A stretch of DNA of 11,752 nt, taken from Bacteroidetes bacterium QS_8_64_10 (lineage in GTDB: Bacteria; Bacteroidota; Rhodothermia; Rhodothermales; Salinibacteraceae). Positions 1-6,935 of the stretch are shown here, in pieces. Positions within the stretch are counted from its first letter, which is position 1. The number at the start of each line of letters is the position of its first letter. Under the pieces are notes generated by a model. The model had not been told where the DNA came from. It worked only from the letters and a program-made list of their open reading frames with translations, and did no database searches. The stretch is taken from contig PXTQ01000039.1 of NCBI GenBank assembly GCA_003022505.1, positions 1 through 11,752 of the forward strand, read 5' to 3'. The position numbers and the translations under genes were made by a program.

Positions 1-2
1 AC

Positions 3-71
3 TACCGTGCGCTGGCTAAGCGGCAAGTCGAGGCAAGCGAGCGCTTCCGCCGAGTAGCGACTTTCGATTGA
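3..71 (+). CDS. Possible C-terminal end of an upstream gene (partial)
   Basis: Reading from base 3, 22 codons run to TGA at 69-71 and encode YRALAKRQVEASERFRRVAT followed by FD. This has the look of a charged amphipathic helix ending a protein, and of the three forward frames it is the most protein-like. The gene would start outside the window, so its function cannot be judged. Against it, the last codons overlap a tract with 7-nt periodicity that resembles intergenic repeat elsewhere in the window, so the whole stretch may be non-coding. Confidence 0.3.
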   Translation, partial: YRALAKRQVEASERFRRVATFD

Positions 72-95
72 TGATTCTCGAATGGCGATTTGTCA
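47..95 (-). repeat. Degenerate heptamer tract, TCGAAAG type, inverted
   Basis: On the + strand, CGA or a one-base variant of it ends at 53, 60, 67, 74, 81, 88 and 95, exactly seven bases apart. Read on the minus strand the units are TCGAAAG-like (for example TCGAAAG, TCGAGAA, TCATCAA). The same unit recurs in the opposite orientation at 8829-8893. The function is unknown. Confidence 0.5.
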
Positions 96-102
96 AACGA
101 CG

Positions 103-158
103 AACGCGCAACATCCAAACCCGCAACGCCCAAACACCTGAACACCCAAACACAAAAC
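103..158 (+). repeat. Degenerate AAC-type tract with 7-8-nt period
   Basis: AAC begins at 103, 110, 118, 125, 133, 141, 149 and 156, so the spacing is always 7 or 8 bases. The bases between are C-rich (for example AACGCGC, AACATCC, AACCCGC, AACGCCC, AACACCC). The + strand is almost free of T here. The tract fills much of the leader before the LON-domain gene. A reading frame happens to be open through it, but the low complexity argues against coding. Confidence 0.5.
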
Positions 159-236
159 CACACCGGGCACGTTTCGGGGCGTGATCGGTTGAATACCGAG
201 AGGCACACGCAGTTTATCCGAAGCCGTATTTCGCCC

Positions 237-884
237 ATGCCCGATTCCATTCAGACGCTTCCGCTCTTTCCGCTGGACGTGGTGCTCTACCCGCAGGCGG
301 CGCTCCCGCTTCACATCTTCGAGCAGCGCTACAAAGCCATGATCCGGCGGTGTCTCGACGAGGACCTGCCGTTCGGCGTGCTGCTCGCCGGCGAGGAATA
401 CATGGCCGATGTAGGCTGTACGGCGCGTGTCATCGACGTGTTGGAGCGCTACGATGACGGACGGCTCGATATCATGACGGAGGGTGAGGAGCGCTTTCGG
501 CTCGCGCGGGTGAAAGACGACGAGGCCGGGTATCTCGTCACCGTCGGCGCGGAGATCATCGAAGAGCCGGCGGGTGCGGCGTCGCCGGACCTGCGCGAGC
601 GCGCCGTCACGCTGCACATGAAGCTGCTCGAGTTGGCCGGACACACGGTGCGGCCCAGCTTTTACGAAGAGGGCGACGGGCTGTCGTACAAACTCGCTCG
701 CAACGGCGGCCTCGCGCTCGAACAAAAACAGGAGGTGCTGGAATTGCTCTCCGAAACAGATCGCTTCGAGTACCTGGTCGAGCACTTTCAGGACCTGCTC
801 CCGCGTGTGGAGCAGCGCGAGGAGTTGCGCGAGAGCATTCGCTCAAACGGTCACTTCGAAGATTTCCCGCCGGACGCGAATTAG
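237..884 (+). CDS. LON substrate-binding (LON N) domain protein without ATPase or protease
   Basis: This 215-residue protein is a stand-alone LON N-terminal domain. It opens with LPLFPLDVVLYPQAALPLHI (residues 8-27), the standard first strands of the family, followed by FEQRYKAMI and by the internal G-E-E-R-F-R-L motif at about 83-89. From about 160 to 205 it is helical and charged, as is usual for the C-terminal bundle. No Walker motif or Ser-Lys protease dyad is present, so it is not the protease Lon itself. Such short proteins are widespread; they are thought to bind substrates or partners in the cytoplasm, but their exact job is unknown. The frame is open back to base 90; I chose ATG 237 because family similarity starts right there and the upstream part reads through a low-complexity AAC tract. 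There is no clear ribosome-binding site. Confidence 0.9.
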   Translation: MPDSIQTLPLFPLDVVLYPQAALPLHIFEQRYKAMIRRCLDEDLPFGVLLAGEEYMADVGCTARVIDVLERYDDGRLDIMTEGEERFRLARVKDDEAGYLVTVGAEIIEEPAGAASPDLRERAVTLHMKLLELAGHTVRPSFYEEGDGLSYKLARNGGLALEQKQEVLELLSETDRFEYLVEHFQDLLPRVEQREELRESIRSNGHFEDFPPDAN

Positions 885-889
885 CACAA

Positions 890-910
890 AACCCGAAACT
901 CGCAACCCCG
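890..910 (+). repeat. Short AAC-type heptamer tract
   Basis: Three consecutive seven-base units, AACCCGA, AACTCGC and AACCCCG, follow six bases after the LON-domain stop codon. They match the style of the longer tract at 103-158 and the one at 10059-10079. Confidence 0.4.
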
Positions 911-976
911 GTCACGTCAGTCGGCGGCGTTTCGTTGTGGGCGGTCGTTGGCTTTTCTTTTTACACACGTTTTCGT

Positions 977-984
977 TAACTTTG
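977..984 (+). promoter_or_regulatory. Bacteroidota-type -7 promoter element
   Basis: TAACTTTG is an exact match to the TAnnTTTG element recognised by the main sigma factor of Bacteroidota. It lies in an AT-rich stretch 52 bases before the hydrolase start codon, a normal leader length. The expected TTG/TTTG element about 19-21 bases upstream is only poorly represented by a T-rich run at 953-960, which lowers confidence. Confidence 0.5.
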
Positions 985-1035
985 TCACCCTGATCCGTTG
1001 AAGGCGCACGAACACGCAATTGAGACCCGTTTCAC

Positions 1036-1893
1036 ATGCCGCAGATAGGACCATACGAACTCCACACCGTCGAGACGGGCCGCTTCGGGCTGGACGGCGG
1101 GGCCATGTTCGGCGTCGTACCGAAGCCGCTGTGGGAGAAAAAGATCGCGGCGGACGAGCGCAACCGCATTCCGCTCGCCATGCGCTGCCTGCTGCTGGAG
1201 GGGGAGGACCGGCTCATCCTGATCGACAACGGCCTCGGCGACACCTTCGATGATAAGTTTGCCGACATCTACGCCGTCGATCACGAGCACTCGGAGCTGC
1301 ATCGCTCGCTCGGCGAGGTGGGCTTCAGCGCGGAGGACGTGACCGACGTGGTGCTCACACACTTGCACTTCGATCATTGCGGCGGCACCACGACGCGCGG
1401 CGCGGACGGCGACCTGGAGCTGACCTTTCCGAACGCGCGCCACCACGTGCAGGACGAACACTGGAGCTGGGCGATGGATCCGCCGGTGCGGGAGGGCGGT
1501 TCGTTTCTGGACGACAACTTGGAGCCGCTCGCCGATTCGGGACAACTCACGTTGCTGAACGGTGAGGGCGAGTTGTTTCCGGGCGTGGAGGTAGGCACCG
1601 TCTTCGGCCACACCACGGCGCAGCAGATCGTTCGCGTCGCGGACGAGGAGCGCACGCTCGTTTTTGCGGCGGATCTGCTGCCGACCCATGCTCACGCCCG
1701 CACGGCTTGGACGATGGCCTACGACGTGCGCCCGCTCCGGACGGAGAAAGAGCGCAGGACGTTTTTGGAGGACGCCGCCGCGCAGGGATGGCACGTCTTT
1801 TTCGAGCACGATCCCGACGTGGCCGTCGCCGACGTGCAACGGACCGAGCAGGGCTTTCAGACGACGAATCACCGCTCGCTTCGTGCGTTGTAA
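1036..1893 (+). CDS. Metallo-beta-lactamase-fold hydrolase
   Basis: This 285-residue protein has the complete metal-binding set of the metallo-beta-lactamase superfamily. HLHFDH lies at residues 109-114 (H109, H111, D113, H114), a Gly-His pair at 191-192 (H192), Asp213 in AADLLPT, and His258 in FFEHDP. The family normally binds two zinc or iron ions and hydrolyses esters, thioesters, lactones or related bonds. The substrate here cannot be told from sequence; the layout resembles the broad lactonase-like, glyoxalase-II-like group of about 280 residues. No signal peptide or membrane segment is visible, so it is probably cytoplasmic. ATG 1036 is the natural start, since the first strand begins a few residues later. 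It is preceded by its own likely promoter (TAACTTTG at 977-984) and followed by a repeat element, which suggests a single-gene transcript. Confidence 0.92.
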   Translation: MPQIGPYELHTVETGRFGLDGGAMFGVVPKPLWEKKIAADERNRIPLAMRCLLLEGEDRLILIDNGLGDTFDDKFADIYAVDHEHSELHRSLGEVGFSAEDVTDVVLTHLHFDHCGGTTTRGADGDLELTFPNARHHVQDEHWSWAMDPPVREGGSFLDDNLEPLADSGQLTLLNGEGELFPGVEVGTVFGHTTAQQIVRVADEERTLVFAADLLPTHAHARTAWTMAYDVRPLRTEKERRTFLEDAAAQGWHVFFEHDPDVAVADVQRTEQGFQTTNHRSLRAL

Positions 1894-1930
1894 CGCCAGT
1901 TGCTTCTTAGGACCTACGCAAATACGTAAA

Positions 1931-2042
1931 TGTCATGCTGAACTTGATTCAGTATCTTCAACAATTCGGCTTCTCGGTCTCTGATGGGGATTGTGCGCCC
2001 TACGGCGCAGATCGAACACCCGCGTCGGGGTGCGGAATGACA
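1931..2042 (+). repeat. TGTCAT...ATGACA intergenic element, 112-bp copy
   Basis: The element is bounded by TGTCAT and its complement ATGACA. It contains a hairpin at 1935-1955 (ATGCTGAA with TTCAGTAT, loop CTTGA), a second at 1994-2009 (TGCGCC, loop CTAC, GGCGCA) and a third from CACCC/GGGTG further on. The core from 1989 to 2035 differs at only two positions from the copy at 11601-11750. Unlike the 150-bp copies it lacks the long right-hand module and closes soon after the core. No flanking target duplication is seen. It fills much of the 280-bp gap between the hydrolase and the next gene. Confidence 0.8.
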
Positions 2043-2173
2043 CGCTGGTGTTGATTTGCGCAAGTCCTGTTCTATCAACAAACAGGCATAGAAAAGACGC
2101 GACATGTCCCATCTCAACTGTTTTCTCGCCTGATTGCCCGCGCACAAAATCGATCACACTTTTTTCTCGTACG

Positions 2174-2443
2174 ATGGAAGAAAAAAACGAAGCAGAACGA
2201 GCGCTCGCTGAGGTCTTGCGCCGCGTGGCCGACACGCGCCACGACATCAAAAATCCGCTTTCCATCATCTCCGGCAACGTGCAGCTCCTGCGCGAGATGG
2301 CGCGCGTCTCGGATCTGGATGACGACTTCCGGGAAGCGCTCGACGATATCGGTGAGGCCACTGAGCAGGTGCGCGACTTGCTCGATCAGATGGATGATCT
2401 CGAAAACGCTATCGCCGAGAAAAAGCAGCAACTCGCCGATTGA
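2174..2443 (+). CDS. Orphan histidine-kinase dimerisation/phosphoacceptor domain protein
   Basis: This 89-residue protein contains a clear H-box of the histidine-kinase dimerisation and phosphotransfer domain: HDIKNPLSIISGNVQLL starting at His23, the likely phosphoacceptor. The second half (about 48-85) is a charged, coiled-coil-like helix, as expected for the second helix of the hairpin. No ATP-binding domain follows, because the frame stops at 2443 and nothing downstream resembles an N-box or G-boxes. It therefore cannot autophosphorylate; it could act as a phosphotransfer or dimerisation partner, a role that Spo0B-like proteins show is possible for this fold. It could also be the relic of a larger kinase. 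ATG 2174 begins immediately before the charged helix; the frame is open further upstream but only through the repeat element and low-complexity sequence. No convincing ribosome-binding site is present. Confidence 0.7.
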   Translation: MEEKNEAERALAEVLRRVADTRHDIKNPLSIISGNVQLLREMARVSDLDDDFREALDDIGEATEQVRDLLDQMDDLENAIAEKKQQLAD

Positions 2444-2562
2444 TACCCAATCCAAGAAGCATCTGGGCGGGAACTTACGCTTTAAGTATGAAATACCATA
2501 CGCCAGCACTCTGTCTTCAACCAGCCTAATTCGCACCTATCGGATAGAAAAGCTACGACACG

Positions 2563-2591
2563 CGCTTTCTGAATGATGGCGTCAGGAAGCG
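2563..2591 (+). other. Hairpin in the gap before porU
   Basis: CGCTTTCTGA (2563-2572) pairs with TCAGGAAGCG (2582-2591) over ten positions, nine Watson-Crick and one G-T wobble, around a nine-base loop. No T-run follows, so it is not a typical intrinsic terminator. It could be an RNA structure in the porU leader or mark the end of the preceding transcript. The rest of the 232-bp gap (2444-2675) is AT-richer than the genes, and I see no gene in it. Confidence 0.35.
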
Positions 2592-2675
2592 ACCAGCAAT
2601 TAGTAACGGCTCCCTGCATTCGGTGGACCGGGGCTTTCGCACGTAGCTATTCTCACGTCTAAACGTAGGTTGCGC

Positions 2676-3632
2676 ATGTCTTGGGCTTCGCGCTGTTGGA
2701 TCGTTGTCGCCTGTGCGACGTTTTGGCTCGCTGGATCGGTCGCGCGTGCGCAGGCGACGCACGATCTGAGAGTGCGCCGCGTGAAAAGCCTTGCCAACGG
2801 GGCGGTCTATGAACTGACCGCTGACTGGCGCCAGCCGCTTAGCGTAGCGCTGGACTCCGCGCACGCCGAGCGCCTGACGCCCGACGTGGCGCGCCACGTG
2901 GTGAGCGGCGTGTCGGTGGCGTCGAAGCATCTGCAACTGCCCGCGCTCCGCAAGCCGCAGGTTCGCATCGTGGGCACCGATTACGACGAAGCCGACCTTC
3001 CGGCCGACACCATTCCCGACGCGCTGACGCGCCCCCCGGCTGAAGTGGAGGGCGTCGGAATGGAGCGCCGCCGGCCCGCCGCCACGCTCGCGTTCAACGC
3101 GCTCCGCTACGACAAAGACGCTCGCCGCCTGCGCCGCTATCGTCGCATTCGGGTGCGCGTGACTTTCGCCGAGGGCGACCCGCAGCAGGCACGGCGCAAG
3201 CAGACGGGGCCTCGGATGAGCATGACGAACTCGCACCTGAGCGTCGAACGCAGCGCGCTCGCGGACGGGCTTATTTTTAAGTTTCCCGTCACTGAATCGG
3301 GGGTGTATCGCATCACGCGGGACGCGCTGGCCGGCTTGCTCGAAGAGTCGGATCGCTCGATAGGCAACATCGACCCGCGCAAGCTCCAGGTGCTGGGAAT
3401 CCCGTGCGAGTGCGCGGCGGCGGCGACGGCTCGTTCGACGACGGCGACGCGCTCCTGTTTTACGCACGCGGCCCGCAGGGCTGGCGCTACCACGCCGACA
3501 ACAACCGGTGGCAGCACTACGTCAACTCGTATGCCGAGAACAATTATTATTTTCTCAAGATCGGGCAGAAAAAAGGCGCGCGCATCAGCACGACCTCCGC
3601 TTCAGCGGGATCGGATCCGATTCGGGAGGTGA
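2676..3632 (+). CDS. porU: PorU-like type IX secretion peptidase, N-terminal part (frame broken near 3398)
   Basis: The frame opens with a signal peptide: positive residues near the start, a hydrophobic core at about 8-20, and likely cleavage after A-R-A at residue 25. Residues 201-214, FKFPVTESGVYRIT, are the hallmark strand of PorU-type proteins just ahead of the peptidase region. Genuine coding similarity ends at about residue 241 (base 3398). The remaining codons to the stop at 3632 are threonine/alanine/arginine-rich nonsense, because the true continuation lies in another frame from 3404. ATG 2676 is preferred over a TTG two codons earlier. If the break is real in the cell, this half would be an exported fragment without catalytic residues; if it is a sequencing error, one protein of about 1335 residues spans 2676-6682. 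The product would act at the outer membrane. Confidence 0.8.
   Translation: MSWASRCWIVVACATFWLAGSVARAQATHDLRVRRVKSLANGAVYELTADWRQPLSVALDSAHAERLTPDVARHVVSGVSVASKHLQLPALRKPQVRIVGTDYDEADLPADTIPDALTRPPAEVEGVGMERRRPAATLAFNALRYDKDARRLRRYRRIRVRVTFAEGDPQQARRKQTGPRMSMTNSHLSVERSALADGLIFKFPVTESGVYRITRDALAGLLEESDRSIGNIDPRKLQVLGIPCECAAAATARSTTATRSCFTHAARRAGATTPTTTGGSTTSTRMPRTIIIFSRSGRKKARASARPPLQRDRIRFGR
3396..3404 (+). other. Frame break inside porU
   Basis: Family-like sequence in the first frame ends with DPRKLQVLG, whose last codon is 3396-3398. Family-like sequence resumes with VRVRGGGDGSFDDGD from GTG 3404 in the frame one base back. A single extra A in the GGGAATCCC stretch would give an uninterrupted L-G-N-P-V-R-V. 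The two frames overlap as open sequence from 3404 to 3632. A short deletion of a length not divisible by three is an alternative. Confidence 0.8.
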
Positions 3633-6600
3633 GGGGGCGGCATTTCGTAGAATATGACGAATTCCACTGGTCGCCCACCTCGCACGGAAGCGGGCGCACC
3701 TGGGTGAGCAGTCGCTTCGGAGTGGGCGAGCGGCGCGCGCTGCTCGACGGTGCCAGCCTACCGGGTCGCACGAACGGCCGCGTGCGCTATCGTGCTCGAT
3801 ATGGGCTGCAGAGCCAGCAGTACGGCAACGAGGTGGCCTTCGAGGCGGGCGGCGAGGTGCTGGGGCGAGGGTCGGCGTCCATCACCAGTCTCGACCACGA
3901 GTCCGCAGAGTCTGGCGTCACCTCGTTCGGGCACGAGCTGAGCGGCGATGCGTCGCTGGACCTGACGGCGATCGTGCGCGCCCCCGAAGGCGGCAATCCG
4001 CGTGCGGCGATGAACTGGCTGCGCGTCTTTTATCCGAAGCGCCTGCAGGCGCAAAGCGGGCAACTGCGCTGGGCGACGCCCCCGGATCGGAGCGGCGCGA
4101 TGACGTTCCGGCTGGGCGGCTTTGAGGAGGCACCGCAGGTGTGGGATGTGACCGCGACGGGCAACGTGCGCCGTTACGAAACGGAGCAAGCGGGCGGCGG
4201 CTACCGCGTCTCGGTGACGGCTGAGGAGACGGAGGAGCCGCGCGAACTCGTCGCCTTCACCTCGCAGGCCGTGCGCGACGCCCCACTTTCAAACGTCTCA
4301 TCCGTTGACAACCAGAACTTGCACGGTGTGCAAAAGTATCCCGATCTTGTGATCGTCGCGCCGAACATGTTTGTGGAACAGGCCGAGCAGCTCGCCGAGC
4401 GACGGCGCAAAGACGGCCTGAGCGTGCTGGTCGCCGAGCGTGACAAAATTCGCAATGAGTTTTCCGGCGGGCAGCCCGACATGCGCGCCATGCGTGACTT
4501 CTTTAAGTTTCTCTACGACCGCGCTCCCAAGAGCGACATGCTGCGCTACGCTCTGCTCTTTGGCGACGGGCACTTCAACTACCGCGCGCTGGGCGGCGAA
4601 GAACCGGCGATGGAGAATCATCTTCTCCCGTACGAGACGAAAAAGAGCTACGACGAGGACGATTCGTTTACGAGCGATGATTACTTCGGGCTGCTAAGTG
4701 ACGACGAGGGCCGGTGGCCGTACGAGGGGTACAGTGTGGTTTCCGACGAGCGCGTAGACATTGGCATTGGGCGGTTGCCTGTGCAGACGCAGGCCGACGC
4801 GGACGCGGTGCTCAAGAAAATTCGCCAGTATGAGCAACTCAACGTCGACTCGTCCTGGCGCCTGCGCTACACCTTCGTTGCGGACGACGGTCCGACGGGA
4901 GCGAGTGGAAACGAAGGTGACGGAGACCTGCACGTAGATAATGCCGAGGCGGCGGTGGATGCCGTGCGAGAGACCGCCCCGTATATGAACCCGCAAAAGT
5001 TGTACGGTTCGTCGTACGAGCGTGAATTCCTGAGCGGATGGCGCATCCCCGGCCTGCACGAAGATGTTATGGAGTCTTTTCGACAGGGCACCGCCGTCTT
5101 CAATTACAGTGGACACGGCGGCCCGGAGGTGCTGACGCAGGAGCGGATCTTTAGCGTGCAGGACGCCACGAATCTGTATCACCCGAATCGGCCCACGCTC
5201 GTCATCACTGCCACGTGCTCGTTTGGCCGCTGGGACATGTCCAGCGATCAGAGCGGTGCAGAGGAATTGCTGTTGAACCCGGATGGGGGCGCGGCGGCGC
5301 TCCTTACGACCGTTCGTCTCGTCTATACCAGCGGCAGCGACACGTCGCTGAACGCCGGCCTCAACGCTATGATCAACCGCAAGCTCTTTGAGCGCACCGA
5401 GGAGGGGCGCCCGCGCCGCCTGGGCGACGCCATGCGCCTCACAAAGAACACGAGGGTGGGCTTGCAGGGCAACAGCCGCAAATTTAACTTGCTGGGCGAC
5501 CCCACGATGCGGATGGCCGTGCCGCGTTACAAAGCACATGTGGAAAAGATGAACGGACAGAAAATAGAGAAGGGAGACGGGGAGCGCGTCTCGCTCCGTG
5601 CTCTCCAAGAGGTAAACGTGGAGGGCGTCGTGCGCAAATCGAACGGCAGTCCGGCAAGCGGCTTCAATGGGCGCGCTTACTTCATTGTGTACGATAAGCA
5701 GCGACAGGTGAGCCTGCCCTTTGAGACCGGCATGCAAAGTTACACGACGCGCAAGGATCAGATATGGCGCGGCGAGGCCACTGTGCGCAACGGCCGCTTC
5801 GAGACGACCTTTCGCATGCCCAAAGACATCTCGTACTCCAACGATCCGGGGCGGATCTCGGTGTACGCCACGGCCAACGCGACGAACGAGCGTGGCGTAG
5901 ATGCTGGAGGCTACACCGAGCAAGTGACTATTGGCGGCTCCGCTGAGGACTTTGAAAACGACGGCGAGGGGCCGCAGATGAGCCTGTTTATGAACGACTC
6001 GACGTTCGTATCCGGCGGCACGGTTCCGCGCGACACCAGGCTCATTGCCAAGATGCAAGATTCCACGGGCCTGAATGCGGTAGGCGCGGGCGTCGGCCAC
6101 GAGATGCTGCTTACCATCGACGAGGACAAGAGCAACGCCGTGGACCTCGGCCCCTACTTTGAGACCAAGCCGAACTCTTACCAGGAGGGGCGCGTAACGT
6201 ACGACCTGGAAAAGTATCCCGCTCCGCTGGAGCCGGGTCCGCACAGCGCCACGGTGACGGCCTGGGACGTTGCCAACAACTCGCAGACGGCACGTCTCGA
6301 GTTTACTCTCACGGATGCGGCCGGTGGCAAGCTCAAACTCGACAACGTCTTCAACGTGCCGAACCCGACTACCGCCACGCCTTCCGGCTCGCCGACGCGC
6401 TTCATCGTGGAGCACAACCAGCCGAGCGGCACGCAGGCTGACGTGCGGATCCGCATCTACACGCTGAGCGGGCGTCCGGTGCGCACGCTACGCAACGCCG
6501 ACATGGAAAGCGGCGGTCTTCTTCACGCCGGGCCGCTCCAGATCAAGTGGAACGGGCGCGACGAAGACGGCGACCTGCTGGCGCCGGGCGTGTACCTCTA

Positions 6601-6682
6601 CAAGGTGCGTGTGGCCGTCAACGGGAACGACGGTGGCAAGCAAGTGGCCGAACGCATCGAAAAGCTGGCCATCGTGCGCTGA
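3404..6682 (+). CDS. porU: PorU-like C25 peptidase, catalytic and C-terminal part
   Basis: This frame carries the gingipain-type C25 peptidase domain from about residue 312 (YPDLVIVAP) to about 705 (LLGDPTMRMAVP), numbered from GTG 3404. The catalytic pair is visible: His571 in FNYSGHGGP and Cys605 in ITATCSFGRWD, 34 residues apart, as expected for PorU. The stretch before the domain is beta-rich. The last 110 residues (from NVFNVPNP at about 981) form an immunoglobulin-like module of the FlgD/type IX sorting type, ending with G-V-Y-L-Y-K and the closing strand EKLAIVR. PorU is an outer-membrane-associated sortase that cleaves the sorting domain of type IX cargo and attaches the cargo to the cell surface. 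The GTG start is only the first possible start in this frame; translation more likely enters from the upstream half. PorV follows after 253 bp, the neighbourhood expected for PorU. Confidence 0.88.
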   Translation: MRVRGGGDGSFDDGDALLFYARGPQGWRYHADNNRWQHYVNSYAENNYYFLKIGQKKGARISTTSASAGSDPIREVRGRHFVEYDEFHWSPTSHGSGRTWVSSRFGVGERRALLDGASLPGRTNGRVRYRARYGLQSQQYGNEVAFEAGGEVLGRGSASITSLDHESAESGVTSFGHELSGDASLDLTAIVRAPEGGNPRAAMNWLRVFYPKRLQAQSGQLRWATPPDRSGAMTFRLGGFEEAPQVWDVTATGNVRRYETEQAGGGYRVSVTAEETEEPRELVAFTSQAVRDAPLSNVSSVDNQNLHGVQKYPDLVIVAPNMFVEQAEQLAERRRKDGLSVLVAERDKIRNEFSGGQPDMRAMRDFFKFLYDRAPKSDMLRYALLFGDGHFNYRALGGEEPAMENHLLPYETKKSYDEDDSFTSDDYFGLLSDDEGRWPYEGYSVVSDERVDIGIGRLPVQTQADADAVLKKIRQYEQLNVDSSWRLRYTFVADDGPTGASGNEGDGDLHVDNAEAAVDAVRETAPYMNPQKLYGSSYEREFLSGWRIPGLHEDVMESFRQGTAVFNYSGHGGPEVLTQERIFSVQDATNLYHPNRPTLVITATCSFGRWDMSSDQSGAEELLLNPDGGAAALLTTVRLVYTSGSDTSLNAGLNAMINRKLFERTEEGRPRRLGDAMRLTKNTRVGLQGNSRKFNLLGDPTMRMAVPRYKAHVEKMNGQKIEKGDGERVSLRALQEVNVEGVVRKSNGSPASGFNGRAYFIVYDKQRQVSLPFETGMQSYTTRKDQIWRGEATVRNGRFETTFRMPKDISYSNDPGRISVYATANATNERGVDAGGYTEQVTIGGSAEDFENDGEGPQMSLFMNDSTFVSGGTVPRDTRLIAKMQDSTGLNAVGAGVGHEMLLTIDEDKSNAVDLGPYFETKPNSYQEGRVTYDLEKYPAPLEPGPHSATVTAWDVANNSQTARLEFTLTDAAGGKLKLDNVFNVPNPTTATPSGSPTRFIVEHNQPSGTQADVRIRIYTLSGRPVRTLRNADMESGGLLHAGPLQIKWNGRDEDGDLLAPGVYLYKVRVAVNGNDGGKQVAERIEKLAIVR

Positions 6683-6742
6683 CGGCTATTGCACTGTCAG
6701 GGCTAAAAGGTAGTGTTCGTGAGCGATCTCCGAACCCCGGGC

Positions 6743-6825
6743 TGTCATTTTGAGCGACGTCGAAAAATCTCTTTCCACCTGGCAGTCAGCCCGATGGAGA
6801 TCCTTCCACTTCGGTCAGGATGACA
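6743..6825 (+). repeat. TGTCAT...ATGACA element, 83-bp hairpin copy
   Basis: The arms 6743-6770 and 6798-6825 pair over 28 positions, with 21 Watson-Crick pairs, two T-G wobbles and five mismatches, leaving a 27-base loop. The ends are the same TGTCAT and ATGACA as in the other three elements, and an ATCTC/GAGAT pair occurs inside, but the conserved core of those copies is absent. It sits in the 253-bp porU-porV gap. Confidence 0.75.
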
Positions 6826-6935
6826 TGCCTTCATGGGGTTTTGAGATCGCTTCCTGCAACCCCACAAATTACAGTTGACAGTGCGCTATCGTATTTTTTC
6901 GTTTTCGATTTACTCAAGCATCTGAACGCGAAAAT

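Noticed and set aside
2..250. Minus-strand open frame across the left edge
   Set aside because: It runs through both heptamer tracts and its translation is low in protein-like features.
985..1872. A 295-codon open frame on the minus strand
   Set aside because: It mirrors the hydrolase gene, which has all seven metal ligands on the + strand; the minus-strand product shows no family features.
2066..2086. Six-pair hairpin CCTGTT/AACAGG before the phosphoacceptor-domain gene
   Set aside because: The stem is short and AT-containing with a nine-base loop and no T-run, within what chance would produce in this region.
3396..3404. Programmed -1 ribosomal frameshifting in porU
   Set aside because: There is no X-XXY-YYZ slippery heptamer at the junction, and the base pairing after a -1 slip would be poor; an indel or sequencing error is simpler.
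4694..6415. A 573-codon open frame on the minus strand
   Set aside because: It lies wholly opposite the porU catalytic half, is rich in Arg, His and Val without recognisable motifs, and is the usual by-product of high GC in codon position three of the real gene.
6875..6880. TTGACA resembling an E. coli -35 box before porV
   Set aside because: No TATAAT-like box lies at 16-18 bases, and the host group uses a different promoter consensus.
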